Shown here: piece by piece, positions 26,701 to 37,800 of the stretch
How positions within the stretch are numbered: the stretch's first letter is position 1
Layout: every line of letters starts with the position of its first letter
Assembly (NCBI GenBank): GCA_029721515.1
Contig: CM056566.1
Span: 7,210,353 to 7,274,352 of the forward strand
DNA from: Synanceia verrucosa
Taxonomy: Eukaryota; Chordata; Actinopteri; Perciformes; Synanceiidae
Reading direction: 5' to 3'
Length of the DNA stretch: 64,000 nucleotides
Translations under genes and position numbers: made by a program
The notes under the pieces: model-generated
Database searches by the model: none
What the model was told of the DNA's origin: nothing
The model's input: the letters and a program-made list of their open reading frames with translations, nothing else

Positions 26701-28640
26701 GAGGGCTGGGGCCATTACGCACACCCACCAGGGAAGGGCCTTCATGGAGCAGTGAGGTGAAGCAAGGCACTAACACAGCCAAGTCTGATGGTTCTGATCC
26801 CACTCATTCAGAAAGGTTGGTTATGTTTAAAATAATATGGGCTAATCATATGCTACTGAGGGTCATGTAAAGATCTGATACGTAGATCTCTGGCCTCAGG
26901 ACTGCCTGTAAGCATCTGGGGTGGCCAGCAATTTGCTCCTCTGCACAGAAAAAAAGTTGACCAGTCACCTAAATAATTTTAAAAACATCGCATTTATTTA
27001 TTTAACCGCTCAACTATAGACTATTGTCTGCACATACTCTATATCCATCAGGAACGTCTACTCTAAATGCTTTCAAAAGTGCCTTCAGGAACAAAACTAA
27101 TTTATTGTTTTATTTATTTGCTTGCCTCAAGTAATCGACATTTGACATACATTATCTAACAGAAAAATGCTGCAATCACCCTTTAAAGATCCCATTAAAG
27201 ACCCCAGTCCCCCTCTCCCCGTTACTTCACCACATTTCAGTGGCTATCTTGAAATGTTCAAACCTATAATCGGATGAACAACAATCTGGTGAACAACAGC
27301 TATATTCATATCCTGATGGATTTTAGTGTTTCTCCTCCAAAACCATTGAGATAGAGTCTGAAGATGGCTACACATACTTGCAACAAATTAATAAAGCATT
27401 ATTATGAGCATATTTAGGTGTTTTTGTGCCATTGGTGACCTATGGTGCAGCCTCTATGTTTTTGTTTTTTTAAATGGTTAAAAGAAAATGAAATCACCAT
27501 TCACCTTTATCAGATCATTATGGAGATAACATAGGAGGAGAGGGAAAGGGGCATAACATGCAAGAAAGGTCCCCATCCATGGGCACAGCAGCGGTTTGTC
27601 CATGAACCATTCAGCTACCAGGACACCCTGCATGTACTGACTGTTCCTTCCTTCCTTGACTTAGTGAGTTGAGTTGTTTGCTGCCACCTGTTGGTGAAGC
27701 CAATGACATGACACGTCTGTCAGTTTGACCCAGGGACTCCTGCAACTGAGCCATTCATCCATACCATACAGCTAATGTCCCCACTATAGTTTGTAGTGAA
27801 CAGAAAATAAATGCTGCCATTTGATGAGGAAAAAGGCTCGACTGCACAGAACTGCATGGGAAATTGTTCAAGGAGGCAAATTAACCAGTACCAAATAACA
27901 CTGAACTCACCTCAGTGCTGACTAAGAATTAAGGGCTGGTGTTATTTTAAATTAATAATTTATTCATGTGTAAGAGCTCTCCTTTGACAATTCAAACCCC
28001 TGATACTGAATGTCTTTATTACAACTATTGCCCGTGGCTGATTTGGTCGTCCCAGGGATAAGGCTGCTCTTTTTTGCCTTCGATCAGGGGCAATGCACAG
28101 CTTTGTTATTGTGGCTGGCATTTCTTGCAGGATCCAACACTTCACTGCAAAGGTTTCTGTCTCAAGGCCCACTAAGTGGATGGCCTCCCTGCAGTCCTCT
28201 GGCCATTTTAGCTCAGGCACATCTTTTTTGCTGCTGGCCAGAGATCTTCTGTCAGATTGATTCAACAGGGAAACTTCAATCCAGATTACACAGTATGAGA
28301 AAATGTGATACAAGAATATGCAGGGTAATTAAACTGACTTACATCTCAAGCCAAGTCAAAAGGGCGGACAACAAAACAGGCTGAATTTGGGGACATGATT
28401 ATGGACAGTTTTTAAATATTTAAACAATGCAGCACAAATTAAACAATTAACACATTTTCCTCATCCCTTTCACTCTTCAATTTGACTGACATGTAAATGA
28501 CTGACATGCTGTGTAAGAATGGATCTAACTTGTTGCAGTGAGCTGTCTCTGCTGTCAGATGGCTTTGTTGCAGAGATAATTAGATCATATACGAACCCAG
28601 AACTCACACTGTGACATTGTGAGAATCCAGCTGAAGTGAC
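26701..28640. other. Intergenic DNA upstream of vgll3, no gene seen
   Basis: Overlapping open frames on both strands at 27960-28384 have no family resemblance and no splice context. The sequence there is less AT-rich than its surroundings and could be a regulatory element. No transposon is identified. Confidence 0.5.
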
Positions 28641-29070
28641 AGGTTGGTTTCTATTCTATTTTATTATTATTTTCTATTTCTATTTTATTTTATTATATCA
28701 GTACTATATTTTATTGTTATAATATAATTGTTATTGTTATGTATATGTTGTATCTCATAGATACATAAATTATATTATCTCTCTTATTTCACATATATAT
28801 ATATCTTCTGTTCAATAACAGTCAACAACAATGTGCAATAATCCCATTTCATATCTATGTGCAATATTTAGTTTTGAAAATGTGCAATAACTTTTTTACT
28901 GACATGTAGCAAAACTGTTTTACCCTTACTACTGTGAAAACTGTGCCTTACTGCTGTAAAGAGTGCCTTATCTCTTAGATAACTTCTTTGATTCTTCCTT
29001 TTGATATATGTGACTGAGCACCATGCGGAGCAGCGATCCTAATCTCATTGTATGCACCGTCATATAATAT
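28640..29070 (+). repeat. AT-rich LINE-like 3' remnant
   Basis: A TTTTATT-rich stretch is followed by repeated TGTGCAATA words and CTGTAAAGAGTGCC, then ATCTCATTGTATGCACCGTC. This order recalls the 3' untranslated tail of fish LINEs, where a 'tgcaataa...' region precedes the end. No coding sequence remains, so the class is uncertain. Confidence 0.3.
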
Positions 29071-29072
29071 AT

Positions 29073-29330
29073 AATTTTTCTCAGTCACTTTGGTGCATTT
29101 CTCTCATCAATTTTTACATTTGCACAACGGTTAGTTCAGTCTTCACAACATTTAGTCATTTGTGATCGTCATAGCAGCAGTTTATCATTCCTTCCAACAA
29201 ACTGCAAATGCTTTTAGACATGCGTCAATTACATTCATACAACTCTCTGGTGTTTTATAATATTATCCTTTGTTGATCTCACGTCAGTCTTGAGTCATTA
29301 CATGCAAAAAATGTTGCTCTAGTTGTCAAA
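29073..29330 (+). mobile_element. Tc1-like element, terminal fragment
   Basis: The sequence from TTTTTCTCAGTCACTTTGG onward matches, in inverted orientation, the right end of the element at 33792-34854 over about 200 bases, with scattered substitutions. The similarity extends into the interior past the point where a LINE tail interrupts the other copy. I find no partner end nearby, so this is a truncated copy. Confidence 0.65.
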
Positions 29331-29780
29331 GTCTGTCAAGCGAATATTATACTTACTAATAACATATTTTTTGTATCTTTTTTTCTGAAAATGTCTCCTA
29401 AATTAAACAGTTTCTCTCAGATTAACCTCAGCTTTCACTAATGAGAAGGGCTGAGGAATGTGAGAAAGTGAAAAATAACATCATAACCCAAAGTGACACC
29501 TGTACAATATTTAGTCCAACCCTCAACATTACTAATGATTTAATGACAGTTATGCAGTTATTTTTATATTCACTGCTGGTATTTGTGGATCTCACATCAA
29601 AAACATGCAAATGATATTATGTAAAATGATTCATTTGTACCTGATCATGAAAAAACTTCCCAAATTATAAAGCTGTTTGTACATTTAAAAGATAGAGGAT
29701 TTAATCAGTTTGGTCATGTGAGCACAATCATTGTATTTTTAAAGGTGAATTAATTTATTGTCAACATTTAATGAAGACAG
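29331..29780. other. Intergenic DNA / possible 3' UTR of the duplicated gene
   Basis: AT-rich; no coding sequence. On the minus strand an AATAAA word occurs near 29754-29759, just after the stop codon at 29781, and could end the transcript of the gene at 29781-33291. Confidence 0.35.
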
Positions 29781-32700
29781 TCAGTGAAAACAACAAAACA
29801 GTGTTTGAAAGAGCCAGGAGAAGAAGCCCTTCTTGTTTCTGGTCGTCTCTTCTTCTGACACCATTACAATGACTACTGGTTCCAAAGGAGGGGTCAGAGG
29901 TGACCAAGCTGGAGCCTCAGCAGAGTCTCCTTCTTCTCTGGGTTTGGGGTCCTCCTTCAGGATTGTCCTTTCATGAGTGTCCTCCCAGTCCTGGACATCA
30001 GTAACACTAGGAGGTTCAGGAAGGGTTGGCGCGGTCACAGTCACAGTAGAGTGCGGTTCTCTGATGGGCTTCAGGTCTTCGTCCTCCCCGGCCTCAACAT
30101 CAGCAATGGAGGGAGGTTCAGCAGGGGGTGTTGGAGATGCTGGAACAACATCAGAGCCTGGTTCTCTGTTCATTTCTGGGTCAATCAGGTGGAGTTTGTT
30201 GTCTTCATCCTCCCTGGCCTCAACATCGTGAATGGATGGAGGTTCAGCAGAGGATGATGGAGAAACTGGAACAATGCAAGATCCTGGTTCTCCACTTGGT
30301 TCACTGTCAATCCGGTGGAGTTTGTCTTCTTCATCCTCCCTGGCCTCAACATCGTCAATGGATGGAGGTTCAGCAGAGGATGATGGAGAAACTGGAACAA
30401 TGCAAGATCCTGGTTCTCCATTTGGTTCACTGTCAATCCGGTGGAGTTTGTCTTCTTCATCCTCCCTGGCCTCAACATCAATAATGGATGGAGGTTCAGC
30501 AGGGGGAGAAGCTGGAGGAACTGGGCTGTGGAGTTGAAAGTTGCCACAAATCTGTTCAACTGCAACATGAACAATCTCCATCAGCAGCTCAGGTGCAAAG
30601 CTCTTCAGCTGGTCCACCAGGACGTCTTTAGGGTACATCTGTCTGACCTTTGTCAGGATCGACAGGACCGTGTCGTCCCTGGTGGAGCGGGAGAAGGTGG
30701 CCTGACACTCTGCTGCAGGAGCATTGGAGACTCTGTCCAAGACAGCCTGTGTGACGCCCACCGACATGTGGCTGAGCTTCTGGGAAGCCATGTTTAAGAG
30801 GGAGCGAGGAGGAAGAGTCCAGAAGCCCTGCAGGACTCTGGGCACAACCTCCAACACCACCTCTCTTGGACTGAGCTGTCTTGACATGGGAGTCTCCTTC
30901 TGCTCCTGGCTGAGCTTCCTGGCGTAATCTTTCGCCAGATTGAGAACTTTAGGATGTCTGTAGGTTAGAGGCATTAAAATAGATTTTTAAAACCCTTCAG
31001 ATTATCACAGAGATATTAAAATCACAGCAGTTTAACTGTTAATAAATATGTGTCTAATAACTCACTGAAAACTAGGAGGTAAGGCCTCTGGGGAGTCGAG
31101 GAGCATCTTGGCTTCACACTCAATATCCCTCTTTTTGTTGCTGACATTTACTGCCATCACCTGGAAGAAAGAATTATACATGAAGTCAGAAATCAGCGCA
31201 ATTTATCATAAACTGCGGTTCAACTTCTCAGGATTATAGTCTCACCAGCATCAGCAGAGGCTTGGCATCCTCCTCATCAAAATCCTCGAGCTCAAACTCC
31301 CAAAGGCTGCAAACATGAACGAAGCAGAAGATTAATTTTTACTCTTACTCTTTACGCCATCAGAGTAATATTAGTGTGACGTGAGCAGAGTTCAAGGTGT
31401 CGAGGTGGACTCACTGTTCTCTCAGAGTGCTTTGGCTCTCCTGGAAGATGAAGTCTATCATGTCTTCAGCAGTCACCTGAGATGGTATCTGGTTTGTCTG
31501 CTGAAGCCTCAGGAGCTCCCTCACCAGTGCAATCTTTAAAAAAACAGTCAGGAGATCAGGCATTTTTAAGCACGATAAGAATTTACTTACTTTATCATAT
31601 TTTACCTTGCATGGTGTATTAGTGTGGGCTTGAAGTGAAAGTAGGTCTTACCTGAGTCTTGTAGCTGCTCTCATGCCAGCAGATCTGTAGAGCCCGCTCA
31701 TAGATGGGTGTGTCAAACAACACCTTAAAAGGGAAAGATATGTCACTTTTAGGTTGAGTCATTAATTTTAAAATCACACCACTGGAAATGTTTAAAATCC
31801 AGGTCCAGTAAAGACAAAAACAAAATTCTCACGCACCCTGATGGGTCTGTAGAGTCCTTTGCTTCCTTCAATGAACTCCATCGATATTTTGTTGCTGTAC
31901 TCAGCAGGGAGAGAAGCTGGAGGAACTGGGCTGTGGAGTTGTAAGTTGCCACAAATCTGTTCAACTGCAACATGAACAATCTCCATCAGCAGTTCGGGAG
32001 CAAAGCTCTTCAGCTGGTCCACCAGGACGTCTTTAGGGTACATCTGTCTGACCTTTGTCAGGACAGACAGGACCATGTCGTCCCTGGTGGAGCGGGAGAA
32101 GGTGGCCTGACACTCTGCTGTAAGAGCATCGGAGACTCTGTCCAAGACAGCCTGTGTGACGCCTGTCGACATGTGGCTGAGCTTCTGGGAAGCCATGTTT
32201 AAGAGGGAGCGAGGAGGAAGAGTCCAGAATCCCTGCAGGACTCTGGGCACAACCTCCAACACCACCTCTCTTGGACTGAGCTGTCTTGACATGGGAGTCT
32301 CCTTCTGCTCCTGGCTGAGCTTCCTGGCATAATCTTTTGCCAGTTTGAGAACTTTAGGATGTCTGTAGGTTAGAGGCATTAAAAATAGATTTTAAAACCC
32401 TTCAGATTATCACAGAGATATTAAAATCACAGCAGTTTAACTGTTAATAAATATGTGTCTAATAACTCACTGAAAACTAGGAGGTAAGGCCTCTGGGGAG
32501 TTGAGGAGCATCTTGGCTTCACACTCAATATCCCTCTTTTTGTTGCTGACATTTACTGCCATTACCTGGAAGAAAGAATCATACATGAAGTCAGAAATCA
32601 GCACAATTTATCATAAACTGCGGTTCAACTTCTCAGGATTATAGTCTTACCAGCATCAGCAGAGGCTTGGCGTCCTCCTCATCAAAATCCTCGAGCTCAA

Positions 32701-33291
32701 ACTCCCAAAGGCTGCAAACATGAACGAAGCAGAAGATTAATTTTTACTCTTACTCTTTACGCCATCAGAGTAATATTAGTGTGACGTGAGCAGAGTTCAA
32801 GGTGTCGAGGTGGACTCACTGTTCTCTCAGAGTGCTTTGGCTCTCCTGGAAGATGAAGTCTATCATGTCTTCAGCAGTCACCTGAGATGGTATCTGGTTT
32901 TCCTGCTGAAGCCTCAGGAGCTCCCTCACCAGTGCAATCTTTAAAAAACAGTCAGCAGATCAGGCATTTTTAAGCATGATGAGACTTTACTTACTTTGTC
33001 ATATTTTACCTTGCATGGTGTGTTACTGTGGGCTTGAAGTGAAAGTAGGTCTTACCTGAGTCTTGTAGCTGCTCTCATGCCAGCAGATCTGCAGAGCCCG
33101 CTCATAGATGGGTGTGTCAAACAACACCTTAAAAGGGAAAGATATGTCACTTTTAGGTTGAGTCATTAATTTTAAAATCACACCACTGGAAATGTTTAAA
33201 ATCCAGGTCCAGTAAAGACAAAAACAAAATGCTCACGTACCCTGATGGGTCTGTAGAGTCCTTTGCTTCCTTCAATGAACTCCATCGACAT
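29781..33291 (-). CDS. Unrecognised protein with an in-frame internal gene duplication
   Basis: I do not recognise this family. Eleven exons join in frame for 815 residues: 33241-33291 (start MSMEFIEGSKGLYRPIR), 33056-33127, 32820-32938, 32651-32711, 32471-32565, 31837-32362, 31652-31723, 31415-31533, 31246-31306, 31066-31160, 29781-30957. Exons 1-5 and the next exon recur as exons 6b-11. The 526-base exon fuses the sixth exon of copy one to the first exon of copy two (PPASLPAE then YSNKISMEF), with no stop or frame change. Each module contains VLFDTPIYERALQICWHES, an acidic EFELEDFDEEDAKPLL and a helical LKSFAPELLMEIVHVAVEQ. The C-terminus carries 42-residue acidic/proline repeats and ends FFSWLFQTLFCCFH, a hydrophobic tail with two cysteines. 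No signal peptide or full membrane span is visible. Two separate genes remain possible if copy two has its own promoter. Confidence 0.7.
29980..30498 (-). repeat. Coding minisatellite, 126-bp (42-residue) unit
   Basis: Within the last exon of the unrecognised gene, units starting EPPSI.DVEAREDE and ending VPVSPSSSA are repeated: two nearly identical, one diverged, then a shortened and a decayed unit. The two best copies differ at only a few positions, which implies recent expansion or homogenisation. Units are acidic and rich in proline and serine, so probably disordered. Confidence 0.9.
30496..31899 (-). repeat. Tandem duplication, copy B (1,404 bp)
   Basis: Aligns with 31900-33303 at a constant offset of 1,404-1,405 bases across exons and introns, with only a few differences per 100 bases. 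Its outer boundary lies at the GCTGA of the PAE codons and its inner boundary at TACAGCAAC. The first methionine of the module is changed to isoleucine here (KISMEF), but the next methionine is kept. Confidence 0.93.
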
Positions 33292-33303
33292 TTTGTTGCT
33301 GTA
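31900..33303 (-). repeat. Tandem duplication, copy A (1,404 bp)
   Basis: The upstream copy, in the direction of transcription. Sequence identity to copy B stops sharply after position 33303 and at 31899/31900. Introns are duplicated together with exons, so the event was at DNA level (unequal crossover or replication slippage), not retroposition. Confidence 0.93.
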
Positions 33304-33443
33304 TTTCACAATACAAGCCACACAGTCAAAGCGATAATGTAAATTTGCACAAGGTCAACAGTAGACTCTGGAGAGTACTGACACAGTTGATATCCCTGGC
33401 ACAAATGATCAGAATGTTTTTCAGGTCTCTTTCACAATCCCTG

Positions 33444-33483
33444 AGTTCTAGAACAGAATCCACAGGAGTTCTGTTCTAGAACT
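33444..33483. repeat. 15-bp perfect inverted repeat
   Basis: Arms 33444-33458 (AGTTCTAGAACAGAA) and 33469-33483 are exact reverse complements around a 10-base loop. Each arm also contains its own TTCTAGAA palindrome. It lies about 150 bases upstream of the start codon of the duplicated gene. Confidence 0.9.
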
Positions 33484-33500
33484 GAACTCACTTAGAGCAC

Positions 33501-33582
33501 AACAAGTGGGTCACCATGGAAACGCTTTTTGAAAGCATTAACAGAATGTTTCAAAAAGCGTTTCCATGGTGACCCACTTGTT
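33501..33582. repeat. 34-bp perfect inverted repeat (hairpin)
   Basis: Arms 33501-33534 and 33549-33582 are exact reverse complements; a CATT/AATG pair extends pairing into the 14-base loop. Arms contain GTCACCATGGAAACGC. The structure lacks an internal open frame. It may be a fold-back mobile element, a small-RNA precursor or a recent inverted duplication; sequence alone does not decide. Confidence 0.92.
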
Positions 33583-33791
33583 AATTAAAATGTCTGTAAC
33601 CAGCCATATGACACTACTGTGAAATGATGCATAGATAAACATAGAATATCCAACAATGTTGTTATCACAACCCCAGCTGAAGATGTGAAGAGCTTCCAAT
33701 TACCCACATTTTATTAACCAGTGAAACCCCCTGGTACATGTCCTGTAACGAATAATAATAGTTACGATAATAATAACAATAACGATGATTA
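33583..33791. other. Spacer between hairpins and Tc1-like element
   Basis: Unique AT-rich sequence with a short (AATAAT)-like run at 33748-33775. Nothing else recognised. Confidence 0.5.
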
Positions 33792-34854
33792 GACAGTTTT
33801 TCTCACTCACTTTGGTGCATTTCTCACATCAGTATTAATGTTTGCACAACAGTTAATGCATTTTCCTGTTTTCCTGAAAGTGTCAATGTCATCAAGACGA
33901 AAAGTCCTGACACCATGTTTACTGTATGAACAGTAGTTCTCCCAACATTATCTGCACCCTTTGACCAGCCTCAGCCATTGTGAGTCTGTGTTTGACAACA
34001 CGATTCGTAATTTTACTGATTTCTTCAGGAATCCTCCTGTAGTTGTCCTCTTCTTCCTCTTCCTCTTCCACTTCCTCCCCACATCCTCCCGCTTCTTCCA
34101 AGAGGATGACCTTCCATTTCTGTGTCACAGTCATATAGAAATGGTAAACACTATGTCCTGCTTGGTTCATATATGCAAATATGGGTTCATGGGAACCCAT
34201 TTTTGTATGTAATGAGTCAAGTGATGAAATGAGGAGTATTAGTTTTATAGGGAATGACAGAACCAATGCATTCTCAATATACTGAACTCTAGGCTTAAAA
34301 CAAGAGGTGATCAAGCCTTTGCTGTTGCTGCTCCAAAACTCTGGAACAATTAGCCATTCTGTGTTAGAAGAGCTTCAACATTAGAAAATTTTAAGCCCCT
34401 GCTCAAAACCCACCTCTTCTCCTTGGCTTTTCATACTCCAAACTGATTGACGGTTTTATCACAACTGTTGTTATTGTTGTATAGATTTTATGTGTGTTTT
34501 ATTATCTTTTTATATATTGTATTGTGTTTTTATGTATTGTATTTAATTGTAATGGTATTGTTTGTAATTGTAAAGCACCTTGGTTAAAGGTACTGTATGA
34601 ATAAAGCTTGACTTGACTATTCAGCATTCACAACTACAGTTCATTTTGACATGGCATAATCAGAGGATTATATTATCAAACATCAGAGAGTTGTATGAAA
34701 GTAATTGATGCATGTCTAAAAGTATTTGCAGTTTGTTGGAAGGAATGAGAAACTGCTGCTATGATGTTCACAAATGACTAAATGTTGTGGAGGTTGAACA
34801 AACTGTTGTGCAAAAGTAACATGAGAAATGCACCAAGGTGACTGAGAAAAACTG
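33792..34854 (-). mobile_element. Defective Tc1/mariner-superfamily element
   Basis: The ends are inverted repeats of roughly 60 bases: CAGTTTTTCTCACTCACTTT from 33794 and its relative reading inward from 34854, flanked by TA (33790-33791 and 34855-34856), the target of this superfamily. On the minus strand a short remnant includes RIPEEISKITNRVVKHRLTM followed by AEAGQRVQ, resembling the N-terminal helix-turn-helix region of a fish IS630/Tc1-like transposase. The catalytic part is missing and a LINE tail is inserted inside, so the element cannot move on its own. A fragment of a sister copy is at 29073-29330. Confidence 0.7.
34307..34617 (+). mobile_element. LINE 3' end nested in the Tc1-like element
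   Basis: The plus strand reads AAPKLWNN, then a stop, then RRASTLENFKPLLKTHLFSL, the typical end of the reverse-transcriptase polyprotein of L2/Rex-type fish LINEs. A non-coding tail follows, ending in TGTAAAGCACCTTGG and ATAAAGCTTGACTTGAC. It interrupts sequence that is continuous in the copy at 29073-29330, so it arrived after the Tc1-like element. Confidence 0.7.
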
Positions 34855-34859
34855 TAACA

Positions 34860-37800
34860 TTAACAATGGCTCTAGTCTGATCAATTGTCCCAGTAAGTCC
34901 TGGCAGTGTGACCTATACAGAAATACATAGTATGTTTTCCCACACTTAGTGATTCACTATTTTCTTCTCACTTCCTGCTGTGGGATCTGCTGAAATGTTT
35001 AGGAAAGACAACAGGATAATGAATTATTCGTTTCGTGGACCCTCGCAGCCCTGCATGTGTGCCAGGTGTCATCAACATTTATTACTTTGATTCCATGAGA
35101 GAAGGGAGCGTGAATTATTCAGTCGCAAGCTGATGATGCAATTAGACATTATGAAAGCAAGTGGGGCAGCTTTTTGAACAAATGCATTTGCAGGTTTTAT
35201 TTCAGCTGTGCCCATGATAATAAAATGCTACAATTAAAATTGCTAATAATAATAATAATATTGTAAAATATTCTGGAATTTTTAAAAAATTAAATACCAA
35301 AAATGCAAGTGCTCACTGTGTCCTCCAGAATTTAAATCATGATGATATAATAGTGATACTAACAGCTTGTTTGTTCAATTCACTGTACATACCATCATAA
35401 AGTCAAGTCCATCAAAAGTTGTAAAACTGGCTGGGGCAGATTTAAATAAACAGCATCAGCATCACACCAATAAATCATTCAAATCCTATTCTGCCACCTG
35501 TTTCTCTTGACCGACAGATCACTCACTGTGACACCAACAGAAAACATAGAGACTGACTATAATGGTGCAGAGATGACAGAGTTAGGTCTTCTCGCTGCTT
35601 TTGCCTGCTGTGGAAGTGGGGCAGTGGAACATGTAGAGTGATGCCTAGAGACAGTGCAGGACGTATCAAACACACAGTTATAGCAGTGCTGCACACACAC
35701 ACGTATGCAATCATGGCACATTACAACAGGCAGACACACACAAACTCTCTGACACAGACGCTGGACCTCAGGGGTTTTTCACCAAACATCTGCAGCAGTC
35801 TGTGCCTCGACTCCTCTGCTTCTTAATGAGCCACAGAGATGATTATTAGTGGATGTTTGAGAGGGGAAAACAGAGGGAGGAGAAGGGAAGGGACAGAAAT
35901 TAAAGTGAAGTTGGAGAATTGTTTGCTTTCCCTGATGTTATAAACCCCTCAAAGAACAAGGGGCACCTCCAGTGTTTTAGATCTAAAGAAATTTCTCACG
36001 CCTCATAAACCTCCACTATTTTAGATCACAGACACATTTCAAAGGAACATGCTTCCCTGGGAGGGAGGAGGTTTTGGGTATACATGCCAAGAAAAAAAAC
36101 AGTTCAGAGAGCTGTGTCCCAGATCTGAGTCTCAGAGGTAAAATAAAGTTTGAACCCTCCAACTTTGCAGACATTGATACTGACAGCTACAGCACTTTTT
36201 GTTAAATCTCTCCTCAGGCATAAATGCAGCATCCCACCCAATTAAGAGAGCTACCTTTTTCAACCTTACACTGCATCCCTGATGAGGCAGGTGTGAGATA
36301 ACGCTGAGTGCTGTTGATGATGATATTATCTCACATTAAGCAGACTGCAGCATCATGAGTTTTGCAGTCCAGTTGCTATCGTTCCTTTGCCCTGGGGAAA
36401 GACTATAGAAACACACACCTGCCTCAAGATGATGATGATGATGAGGAGGAGGAGGAGGAGGATAATGCAGATTAAAGGCCCATGTACAGGTATAGCAAAT
36501 GAACACTGCACATGGCACCGTAAATAACACTGAAATGAAAGAACCTGACCAACACAACATTTACAGTATTTATATTTTTAGTTTCAGATTGAATTGACTG
36601 GATGAACAGTTGATTTCATATTTCTTTTTTAAGAAAAAGATAAACCCAATAAAATATACTATAAAATAACTAACCACACTATTACACTTGATATTTTTGT
36701 TACAATTTCATTCAGCTGCTTCTCTAGTGTGTGTAAGGAGTGAGAGGAGTACAAACATTAGAGTCTAATTAAAGAACCTCTGGTGAATCGTACATGAAGT
36801 GATGCAATGTCAGAGGATTTTTATTCTCTGTCATATTCAGAAAACAACACTACTTATATACAACACGTTTTGCCTCCAGTTCTAAGCTGACACATGTCTT
36901 GATGTATAATTCAGTTTAAGTAGGACACAAAATAATATGGTGGGGTCATTAGTACTATCCAATGTGTTTTCTAATGAGCAAAAGACAGTCATTTGTAAGT
37001 TAATGGAAATGGAAGGAAAAAAAACTGTTATTTTGTTAAACAAAAGCACCATGCTCTCTCCTTTTCATTATCTCAGTGATCTCACATATTCAGTTTTAAT
37101 TGCTCTTGCCATTATTGTGCATTTTATAGATGGAAATGGAATTTTTAATTGCAAAGACCAGACAAAGAAAAGTTCTTCCTTCACAGCATGCTTGCTTGTA
37201 TGTCTGGTGGCCTGCGCTGCACCCAGACTGTCTGTCTGTTCACAAAGTGACCAGTGCATATTGGGTTCCCTCAAGAGTCATCATGCTGACCTCGCTTAAG
37301 AAGCAGATAATTACTTAGTTCATCCTCCAATTCTAACTCATATTCTGCATGTATAGAGATAAAGGAAGCTGTGAGACTGCCTGGCAGAAGTTAATGACAT
37401 GATGGAGACTCAAAGACAGGGTCATGGTGATGGAGGGGAATGCACTTGACAGATGTGTGTCCCCCTCGGAGGGTCAAATTGAGTGGAATTGTTCTTTTAA
37501 ACAAAAGCTGGACATGGATTTAAATGTTAAATATCAAAATCCACAGCTAATTGGAAAAATATGTGCCCTGAATATGCAAGACATTTAGCTATGAATATGT
37601 GTGAAATTAAGCATTCAAGTTCCTCACCATGCTAATGTCCTCTGTTACTTTTTGGAGCAAAATTTTGGTTCAAACAATGACATGGAGAAGACTGTAGATT
37701 TCATTCACATTACATGTGACAGTAATGAAATGCTCTCCAGAGGTATAAGTGGAGACACATGCAGGAAGCTTATTTTGCTGTCCTGATCGCTCCAATTGAT

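Noticed and set aside
27960..28384. Paired frames of 117 and 124 residues on opposite strands
   Set aside because: Neither resembles a protein family; no exon signals. Kept only as intergenic sequence.
30958..30974. The methionine of MPLTYRH as the start of a 397-residue intronless protein
   Set aside because: The codons before HPK are the polypyrimidine/AG end of an intron (CTAACCTACAG); the exon joins in phase to the upstream exon ending SF. The same holds for the copy at 32363-32379.
33919..34314. 131-residue minus-strand frame as a host gene
   Set aside because: It lies inside a TA-flanked transposon, and its C-terminal part matches a transposase helix-turn-helix remnant.
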